Assembly: GCA_046728155.1 (NCBI GenBank) | Contig: JBKPDY010000062.1 | Coordinates: 1 to 12,847 of the forward strand | DNA length: 12,847 nucleotides | Reading direction: 5' to 3' | DNA from: CAWDLX01 sp046728155 | GTDB taxonomy: Bacteria; Actinomycetota; Actinomycetes; Mycobacteriales; Micromonosporaceae | Shown here: positions 6,524 through 12,149 of the stretch, piece by piece | Layout: each line of letters starts with the position of its first letter | Position numbering within the stretch: position 1 is the first letter of the stretch | Notes under the pieces: generated by a model | Seen by the model: the letters and a program-made list of their open reading frames with translations, nothing else | Told to the model about the DNA's origin: nothing | Databases searched by the model: none | Made by a program: the position numbers and the translations under genes

Positions 6524-6901
6524 TCAGGCCACCAGCCGCTCACGCGCGACCAGCGCGCTGGTCCGGTTGGCAACCTCTACCCGCAGGAGGGCATCCCGCG
6601 CGAGATCCTCCTTGCGCGGACGGCCACGAGGCCGCTTACGCGGAACGACCGCGCCACGTTCGAAGATCTCGCCACCCCACACGCCCCACGGCTCGGACCG
6701 CTCGATCGCGCCGGCGAGGCACTCGACCCTCAGCGGGCAGTCCCCGCAGAGGGCCTTCGCGACCTCGAGCTCGGCCGGCGTGTCGGCGAACCACAGATCC
6801 GGGTCGTACTGGCGGCACGGCAGCTCCGTGTCAAGCCCGACCGTGAGCACGTTGCCCGTCAGGGCCGTCTCGTTGTCGAGCGGAGCAAACGCCAGAGTCA
6901 T
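6524..6901 (-). CDS. whiB7: WhiB7 (WblC) redox-sensing transcriptional regulator of antibiotic resistance
   Basis: The 125-residue protein starts at ATG 6901 with AGAGGTGA upstream. It has the four [4Fe-4S] cysteines C29, C52, C55 and C61 (P-C-R-Q-Y-D, then C-G-D-C-P-L-R-V-E-C), the G-V-W-G-G turn (73-77) and, diagnostic for WhiB7 among WhiB proteins, a C-terminal AT-hook R-G-R-P-R-K (92-97). In the family, WhiB7 binds the sigma-A C-terminal region while the AT-hook grips an AT-rich patch just upstream of the -35 element, activating its own gene and intrinsic resistance genes after ribosome-targeting antibiotics. The upstream leader here carries a matching promoter, a uORF and an attenuator. 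It lies between the ABC1 kinase and uvrD2, as in mycobacteria. No key residue is missing. Confidence 0.96.
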   Translation of the reverse strand: MTLAFAPLDNETALTGNVLTVGLDTELPCRQYDPDLWFADTPAELEVAKALCGDCPLRVECLAGAIERSEPWGVWGGEIFERGAVVPRKRPRGRPRKEDLARDALLRVEVANRTSALVARERLVA

Positions 6902-6960
6902 CCCGGTTCACCTCTTTCCTTCGCTCGTCGTTACCTGGGTGATCTTGTGAATCAGTCGGG

Positions 6961-7006
6961 TAAAACACTGAGGCCGCGGATCCCGGTTGTCGGGTTCCGC
7001 GGCCTC
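6961..7006 (-). terminator. Intrinsic terminator (attenuator) in the whiB7 leader
   Basis: Read on the minus strand, GAGGCCGCGGA (7006-6996) pairs perfectly with TCCGCGGCCTC (6980-6970), an 11-bp stem. The loop contains a further CGGG/CCCG pairing (6982-6985 with 6991-6994). It is followed by AGTG and then TTTTA (6965-6961), a short U run. It sits 60 bases upstream of the whiB7 start and downstream of the uORF stop, so it would end transcription before whiB7. The four base pairs nearest the U run (GAGG/CCTC) overlap the alternative hairpin at 7003-7052. Confidence 0.85.
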
Positions 7007-7052
7007 GAGGTGAGCCGGAGGTCTAGGTTCTCTAGACCGGCCTGCCTCGAGG
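7003..7052 (-). promoter_or_regulatory. Predicted antiterminator hairpin overlapping the uORF stop codon
   Basis: On the transcript, CCTCGAGG (7052-7045) pairs with CCTCGAGG (7010-7003). After a 2x2 internal loop (CA opposite CA), GGCCGG (7042-7037) pairs with CCGGCT (7018-7013), including one G-U. TCTAG (7036-7032) then pairs with CTAGA (7026-7022), closing a 5-base loop and leaving a 3-base bulge. The total is 19 bp. The 3' arm takes the GAGG (7006-7003) that begins the terminator stem, so both cannot form together. The uORF stop TAG (7034-7032) lies at the top of this hairpin, and the last uORF codons make its 5' arm, so a terminating ribosome would open it. Confidence 0.65.
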
Positions 7053-7373
7053 TGGGATCCCGCGGGCGTCTCCGCCCGTAGCCTTGACGACCTGGACCTG
7101 GACCTGGTGGTCCCGCTGCGCGGAGACCACGAGAGCACCGGTGGTCGGCGTGGCCATACCCTCGCCCATGGCGCTGGTGTAACCCATGTAGTTGATCTTG
7201 CTAGACGTGCCGATACCCGCGCGGAGCCCAAAGACGGGCGCGGTGCGGGGCTGAATCTCCACAGCCGACAGGCCCGAGACGTTCGCCCGGGCTTGTACGA
7301 CGGTCGCCGGCCACGAACGAGTGACTGGCATGCACGCAGAGGTCAGCGCCGACGGTCGCCTGGTCATCGACAT
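7032..7373 (-). CDS. Upstream ORF in the whiB7 leader (113 codons, attenuation sensor)
   Basis: The start is ATG 7373, with GAGGTG (7388-7383) nine bases upstream. In-frame GTGs at 7385 and 7382 overlap that ribosome-binding site and are less likely. About four fifths of codon third positions are G or C, close to the neighbouring genes, so this reads as real coding sequence. The product (MSMTRRPSALTSACMPVTRS...) has no domain that I recognise. It includes K-I-N-Y-M-G-Y-T-S, a V-Q-V-Q-V-Q-V stretch from a 6-base repeat at 7091-7108, and ends P-P-R-G-R-P-V. The stop lies inside the antiterminator hairpin, 26 bases before the terminator stem. uORF-dependent attenuation is known for actinobacterial whiB7/wblC; this uORF seems long for a pure leader peptide and may also make a functional protein. 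Confidence 0.65.
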   Translation of the reverse strand: MSMTRRPSALTSACMPVTRSWPATVVQARANVSGLSAVEIQPRTAPVFGLRAGIGTSSKINYMGYTSAMGEGMATPTTGALVVSAQRDHQVQVQVVKATGGDARGIPPRGRPV

Positions 7374-7398
7374 CGTCGCCACCACCTCTCTCGTACGC

Positions 7399-7423
7399 GC
7401 CTGTCACCGTCCCGGCGACAGGC
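7399..7423 (-). promoter_or_regulatory. Hairpin just upstream of the uORF ribosome-binding site
   Basis: GCCTGTC (7423-7417 on the minus strand) pairs with GACAGGC (7405-7399), a perfect 7-bp stem that can be extended inward by a G-U and two G-C pairs. It lies in the whiB7 5' leader, 10 bases before the GAGGTG site of the uORF, and may control uORF initiation or protect the transcript's 5' region. Confidence 0.4.
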
Positions 7424-7457
7424 ATCAAGTTGCTCAGCAGTTTGCGCCGGCCCTCGC

Positions 7458-7495
7458 AGGTTAAGCCCCCGCCCCGCGGAACGGCAAACCAATTT
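7458..7495 (-). promoter_or_regulatory. WhiB7-type autoregulated promoter
   Basis: On the minus strand the order is AAATT (7495-7491), three bases GGT, -35 TTGCCG (7487-7482), 18 bases, and -10 TAACCT (7463-7458, fitting TANNNT). An AT-rich pentamer three bases upstream of the -35 is the recognised site for the WhiB7 AT-hook. Transcription would start near 7451, giving a leader of about 550 bases that contains the uORF and attenuator. Such an AT block is conspicuous in this GC-rich DNA. Confidence 0.75.
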
Positions 7496-7520
7496 ACGAA
7501 CTTGTTGCCAACGACTTTGG

Positions 7521-7583
7521 CGCTCGCTCCGCTCGCGCATGTCCGGAGCCCTTAAGACGCCGCCTTCCCTCGTCGCTCGCTCC
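7521..7583. repeat. REP-like intergenic element, second copy
   Basis: CCGGAGCCCTTAAGACG (7543-7559) matches 4781-4797 at 16 of 17 positions. It is flanked by a 10-bp direct repeat CGCTCGCTCC at 7521-7530 and 7574-7583. The whole element fills the gap between the uvrD2 stop and the whiB7 promoter. It has no coding signal. Confidence 0.5.
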
Positions 7584-7588
7584 TAACG

Positions 7589-9754
7589 TCACTCGGTCCT
7601 CGGTCCAGACGGCGTCGGCTCCGGACGAGACTCCGCGAGAGCTGCCGCCGTAATGAGATCGGCGGGACGAGCGCCGGCCACCAGGGCGAGCACCGCCTGG
7701 CCGTACAAACCGAGTTTGCGCGGCCCGATTCCAGCGATGTCGATGAGCTGGTCGACCGACGTCGGCCTCCGCTCCGCCAATGCCACCAAGGTCGCGTCGG
7801 TGAACACCACGTAGGCGGGTACCTTCTGCAGCCCGGCGATCCCCAGCCGCCACTCCTTCAGCCGGGCGAACAGTTCTTCATCCATATTGGACGGACAGGT
7901 CGAGCAGCGGCCAAGTTTGCGGTCGACCGCGTCGGTGAGGGTCGCGCCGCAGACCCGGCACGGCACGGCCATCATCCGGCGACGGGTGCCATCGGCCTCC
8001 CGGGTCCCGCGCCGCCCGGCGCGGCCGGGCGGATCTTGCTCGGCCAGCGGGAGGAAGCGGGACGGGCGCCGCTGCCGTCCCCCCGGCGACCGCGCCGCCG
8101 CGTAGGAGAGGGTCAACCACTGTCGCGCCCGGGTGACGCCGACGTAGAGCAGCCGTCGCTCCTCCTCGATCGCGTCGTCGGTTTTCGCGTACGTAGAGGG
8201 CAGCACACCGTCGACCAACCCGACCACGAAGACGGCGTCCCACTCGAGCCCCTTCGCGGAGTGCAGGCTGGCCAGTGTCACGCCGGCCATGGTCGGCGCG
8301 TGCTGGGCGGCGGAGCGCCGGCTCAGCTCCTCGTTGAAATCCAGCAGGGATCGATGGTCGCCGAACTCCTCGGCCATCCCTACCAGGGCCGCCAGCGCTT
8401 CCCAGCGCTCACGGGCGGCTCCCCCGGAGGGCGGTTCGTTCCGACGCCAGCCGACCGCCTCGAGTGCGTCGACCACGACCGTGCGCAGCGACGACGATCC
8501 CGACTCCACCCGGGTCGCGGCGCGTAATGCCGCCATCGCCTGGCGTACCTCGGCCCGCTCAAAGAAACGCTCGGCTCCCCGCACGACGTAGGGCACGCCC
8601 GCCTCGGCCAGCGCCTCTTCGTACGCCTCGGACTGCGCGTTGGTCCGGAACAGGATCGCCATCTCCTGAGCCGGAGTACCGCCGGCGATCAGCTCGGCAC
8701 ACCGGGTTGCGACGCCGGCCGCCTCGGCGGGTTCGTCGGAGTACGCGCGCAGCACCGGCTCCGGCCCGGCAGGGCGCTGGCCTACCAGCTCCAGCCTCAG
8801 CCGGGCCTCGTCGCCACGGGCCAGTCGAATGATCTGATTGGCGAGCGCGACCACCTGCGGGGTCGACCGGTAGTCGCGGACCAGCCGAACGAGCTGCCCG
8901 CTACGGTCACCACGGCAGGAACGCGCGAACGACACCAGGTAACTCGACGTGGCACCGGTGAATGAGTAGATCGTCTGGCTGGCGTCGCCGACGACGGTGA
9001 GATCGTCCCGGTCGCCCAACCAGGCCAGCAGCAACCGTTGCTGAGCCGGGTTGACGTCTTGGTACTCGTCGACGACCAGGTGCCGGTACTGAGAGCGGAC
9101 CTGGTCCGCCACGTCCGGGTGCTCCTCGATCGCCCACACCATGGCTCGCAGCAGATCCTCGAAGTCGATCACCCCTGACGAGCGCTTGACCTGTTCGTAC
9201 GCGGCATAGACGGCGGCCGTCGTAGTCGTGTCCTGCGGCGGCTCCCGCCCCGCCTTCACCGCAGCGACCGCGTACTCGGACGGCTCGACCAGGCTCGATT
9301 TGGCCCATTCGATCTCGCTGGCCAGATCGCGGGCGCCGGTACGGTCGGTACGCACGCCGGCCCGGGCGGCCGCAAGGGAGACGAGGCGGGCCTTGCTCTC
9401 GATGACCTCGGGCAGCGCCCGGCCACTGAGCAGGCGCTCGGCGAAGTAGCGGAGCTGTCGCAGCGCAGCGGCGTGAAACGTACGGGCTGACACGGAGCCG
9501 ACTCCCAGGTCGGCGAGGCGGGCCCGCATCTGGGCGGCGGCGCGCGCAGTGAACGTCACCGCGAGTACGTGCCGGGCGTCGATCTCCCCGGTCAGGACCC
9601 GGTACGCGATGCGATGAGTGATCGCCCGGGTCTTGCCCGTGCCCGCGCCGGCCAGGATGCAGACGCGGCCAGCGGGGGCGGTCACCGCGGCGCGCTGCTC
9701 CTCGTCAAGGCCGGCGAGGACCGCGGCCACGGCTCCCGATGAGGTTCCCGCCAC
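7589..9754 (-). CDS. uvrD2: UvrD2-type SF1A DNA helicase with tetracysteine and HRDC domains
   Basis: The 721-residue protein has an intact set of SF1 helicase motifs: Walker A A-G-A-G-T-G-K-T (35-42), D-E-Y-Q-D (229-233), G-D-A-S-Q-T (256-261), motif V around L-H-S-A-K-G-L-E-W (497-505) and motif VI G-V-T-R-A-R (539-544). The C-terminus has the UvrD2 hallmark tetracysteine C599, C602, C617 and C620, then an HRDC domain (about 622-695) with I-A-G-I-G-P-R-K. In mycobacteria UvrD2 is an ATP-dependent 3'-5' helicase whose ATPase activity alone is reported to be the essential part; zinc-cysteine and HRDC modules aid unwinding and DNA binding. The start GTG 9754 lacks a clear ribosome-binding site. 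It lies 44 bp after the MFS gene and upstream of whiB7, matching Rv3198c. Confidence 0.95.
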   Translation of the reverse strand: MAGTSSGAVAAVLAGLDEEQRAAVTAPAGRVCILAGAGTGKTRAITHRIAYRVLTGEIDARHVLAVTFTARAAAQMRARLADLGVGSVSARTFHAAALRQLRYFAERLLSGRALPEVIESKARLVSLAAARAGVRTDRTGARDLASEIEWAKSSLVEPSEYAVAAVKAGREPPQDTTTTAAVYAAYEQVKRSSGVIDFEDLLRAMVWAIEEHPDVADQVRSQYRHLVVDEYQDVNPAQQRLLLAWLGDRDDLTVVGDASQTIYSFTGATSSYLVSFARSCRGDRSGQLVRLVRDYRSTPQVVALANQIIRLARGDEARLRLELVGQRPAGPEPVLRAYSDEPAEAAGVATRCAELIAGGTPAQEMAILFRTNAQSEAYEEALAEAGVPYVVRGAERFFERAEVRQAMAALRAATRVESGSSSLRTVVVDALEAVGWRRNEPPSGGAARERWEALAALVGMAEEFGDHRSLLDFNEELSRRSAAQHAPTMAGVTLASLHSAKGLEWDAVFVVGLVDGVLPSTYAKTDDAIEEERRLLYVGVTRARQWLTLSYAAARSPGGRQRRPSRFLPLAEQDPPGRAGRRGTREADGTRRRMMAVPCRVCGATLTDAVDRKLGRCSTCPSNMDEELFARLKEWRLGIAGLQKVPAYVVFTDATLVALAERRPTSVDQLIDIAGIGPRKLGLYGQAVLALVAGARPADLITAAALAESRPEPTPSGPRTE

Positions 9755-9798
9755 AGTCAGGCATCATCGCAGCCCGGTACGACGATGTCGGAACCTGC

Positions 9799-11029
9799 TC
9801 AGGGCTCGGCGGCCTCCGGCACCTCGGCGATGACGGGCTGAGCCGGCTCGGCCGGCATCGTCAACGTCCGCCCCGCCCACAGATACCCGGCGGAGGCGCA
9901 TATCCCGGACGCCATGATGAGGAAGATCAGCCGATAGTCCAGCACCGAGACGAGTGCCGCACCGCCCGCGATCGAGAGCGCCTGCGGGGTGCCGACCATC
10001 GCGTCTGCCGCGGCCCCAACCCGACCCATCACACCGGCCGGGGTCACGCGTTGCATCAACGTGTTGAAGCCGACAATGGCGATCGGGATGCCGAGGCCGA
10101 GGATGATCGCCCCGACTAATCCCAACGCGAGGCTCGGGTACAAGAAGAAGAGGAGACCGAAGCCCATGAGGCCGACGCCGGACGCCGTCGCGCCCAGCTC
10201 CCCCAGCTGCCGCACGACGCGAGCGGCGATGAGACCGCCGGAGAGTCCGCCAATGCCCTGCAGGCAGACGATGACGCTCACGAAGACCGGCGAGCGGTGC
10301 AGACCCTCATCGACGTACGCGAAGACAACGGTCTCCGCGAACCCGAGCACGGTGACAACGATGAGCACGCCAATGACCCCGCGGCGCAGGCTGGCCGGCC
10401 CCACGAGATGGCGCAGCCCAGCCATCACCTCCCCTAACCAATGCAGCTGCGCGGGCTGCGGGCCCGACTCCTGCACCTTCAGCGCGCCGATCGCGGCGGC
10501 GCCGACCAGCAGGCACGCGATGTCGAGCACCGCGACGGCTCCGCCGCCGAGCGCCGCGAAGAGCCCCGCACCGCCGATCGGCGCGACCAGGCGCAGGCCC
10601 TGGCGCACAGTGGAAGGCGCCGTTGGCCTCGGCCAACAGATCCTCCGGCAGCAACTCTTTCATCATCCCGTACGTGGCTCCGCTGGCCAGCAACGCCGAG
10701 ATGCCGTACGCGACGGCGACGCCGTAGATGATGTCCACGTCGCCGCGGTCCCGGACGAGGAGCAGTGGCAGGAGCGCGACAGCGGTGGCCACCAGCGTCA
10801 CCACCAGAAACGGCTTGCGGCGGAACCGGTCCACGACCCAGCCGAGCAGCGGTGCCGCCAGTGCGGGGGCGGCCAGGGCGAAGAGCGTCAGACCGGCGAG
10901 GCTGTTCGAGTCGGTCAGCGACTTCACCCAGATCGCCAGTACGAGCAGCAGAGCTGTTTCGCCGACCATGGTGCTGACGGAGCCGATGAAGAACAGCCGG
11001 AAGTCGGGTCGGCGGAGAACGGCGCGCAT
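9799..11029 (-). pseudogene. MFS transporter interrupted by a frameshift
   Basis: Two adjacent minus-strand frames together make one major facilitator of about 410 residues. The first runs from ATG 11029 (AGGAG six bases upstream; MRAVLRRPDFRLFFIGS...) through motif A (G-W-V-V-D-R-F-R-R-K-P, 63-73) to L-L-A-E-A-N-G-A-F at about 10613. The second resumes V-R-Q-G-L-R-L-V-A-P at 10608 and carries the remaining membrane helices to the stop at 9799. Related transporters usually read A-N-G-A-x-Q-T-V-R-Q-G-L-R-L-V, so two bases are missing near 10612-10610; the gene length is also 1 modulo 3. Both halves keep good codon use and hydrophobicity, implying a recent mutation or a sequencing error. If restored it would be a proton-driven drug-efflux-like pump. 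The substrate is unknown. Confidence 0.85.
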
Positions 11030-11089
11030 CGAGGTCTCCTCAGGACGGGTGGCGCGGCGGAGGTCAGCCGGGGGCTTGCGGGCGTCTGG

Positions 11090-11218
11090 GGGCGCGAGCC
11101 GATCTTCTCGCCGATCTCGCGCAGCTCATCAGCGGTGTAGAAGCCCATCCCCCTGGCGAGGTACGCCGCCGCCGACCAGTCCGGCTCGTCGGCCTCCCGG
11201 CGGGTGCCCTTACTTGCA
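11090..11218 (-). other. Coding-like remnant without a start codon
   Basis: In the 198-bp gap between nudC and the MFS gene one minus-strand frame reads S-K-G-T-R-R-E-A-D-E-P-D-W-S and on through G-M-G-F-Y-T-A-D-E-L-R-E-I-G-E-K-I-G-S-R. Nearly every third codon position is G or C. No ATG, GTG or TTG precedes the methionine at 11148, whose spacing to AGGGGG is poor. The stretch looks like part of a lost or truncated gene. The F-Y-T-x-x-E-L-R-x-I-G pattern faintly recalls left-handed beta-helix acetyltransferases, but I cannot assign it. Confidence 0.35.
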
Positions 11219-11227
11219 GAAAACGCC

Positions 11228-12127
11228 TCAGCCCTCGTCCACCCATTTCATGATCAGGAAATGGGCGATCGATGACGGCATCGCCACGCCGAAGCCCGCC
11301 TCCGGGTCGCCCGCCTCTGCCGCCCGTACCTGCGCCCGGGTGGACCAACGCGCCTCGGCGATCTCGGTCGGATCTGGGTTGAGCTGGTCGTCCGGGTCTC
11401 CGATCGCGTGGAAGCCGAGCATCAGCGACCCCGGGTACGGCCACGGCTGGCTCGCGATGTAGTGCAAGCCGGAGACGTTGATCCCGACCTCCTCGGCGAC
11501 CTCCCGCATGACGGTCTGCTCGGCCGATTCGCCGGGCTCGACAAAACCGGCCAGGCACGAGAATCGCGGCACCGCGCCGACCCGGCCACGACTCCAGGCC
11601 GCATTGCTGCCGAGCAGGCAGAGCCCGTCCTCACCGGGCGCGCCGTCATGGACCAGCACGATGACCGCCGGATCGGTACGTGGCCACATCTCGAGGCCGG
11701 CATCGTCGGTCCGGACCCAGCCGCCCTGCCGTACGGTCGTCGACCTGCCGCTCAGCGGCGAGTAGGGGTGCCGGGCATGCCAGTTGGCCAACGCCACCGC
11801 GGTCATCAGCAGGCCGGCCTCGAAATCGTTGAGGATGTGCCCGACCTCGCGGATCCCGTACGGGCGCGCGAAGTCGTCGGCGCGGGCCGGCGGCAACGCC
11901 GCGACCACGGCAAAATACGGGGTTCCTTCGCGGTCGACACCGAGGAAGAGGCGCTCGCCATCGGGCGCCTGATCGGACCGTACGAGCACCAGATGGTCTC
12001 CGGCGACCAGTGCGCGACCGTCGTCGATCACGAGCACCATCGACCGGATCCACGCCTCGGCCAGCCACACCGGATCGCTCCGGAGCTGGGCAGCACGGTC
12101 CAATGTGGAGCGGGATAGGGCCGGCAT
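11228..12127 (-). CDS. nudC: NudC-type NAD(H) diphosphatase (Nudix hydrolase)
   Basis: About 299 residues from ATG 12127 (MPALSRSTLDRAAQLR). An in-frame GTG at 12157 would overlap the upstream M16 stop by 8 bases. The Nudix box is complete (G194-x5-E200-x7-R208-E-V-A-E-E-V-G), and S-Q-P-W-P-Y-P (226-232) is the signature separating NAD(H) pyrophosphatases from other Nudix enzymes. The reaction is cleavage of NADH/NAD+ to NMN(H) and AMP; family members also decap NAD-capped RNA. The N-terminal half has the usual low-conservation domain. Unusually, the zinc-ribbon cysteines are gone: where relatives have F-C-x-x-C-G, this protein has Y-S-P-L-S-G, and G-W-V-R-T-D-D replaces the later cysteine. 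It closely follows the M16 gene, so cotranscription is likely. It corresponds to Rv3199c. Confidence 0.93.
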   Translation of the reverse strand: MPALSRSTLDRAAQLRSDPVWLAEAWIRSMVLVIDDGRALVAGDHLVLVRSDQAPDGERLFLGVDREGTPYFAVVAALPPARADDFARPYGIREVGHILNDFEAGLLMTAVALANWHARHPYSPLSGRSTTVRQGGWVRTDDAGLEMWPRTDPAVIVLVHDGAPGEDGLCLLGSNAAWSRGRVGAVPRFSCLAGFVEPGESAEQTVMREVAEEVGINVSGLHYIASQPWPYPGSLMLGFHAIGDPDDQLNPDPTEIAEARWSTRAQVRAAEAGDPEAGFGVAMPSSIAHFLIMKWVDEG

Positions 12128-12149
12128 CGAGCGTCGCCTGGGCGGCCGC

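Noticed and set aside
7201..7428. Alternative minus-strand ORF in the whiB7 leader (75 codons)
   Set aside because: No ribosome-binding site and a weaker composition than the overlapping 113-codon frame.
9989..11462. Plus-strand open frames across the MFS/nudC region
   Set aside because: Thr/Pro/Arg-rich translations without membrane helices, opposite the clear MFS and NudC proteins.
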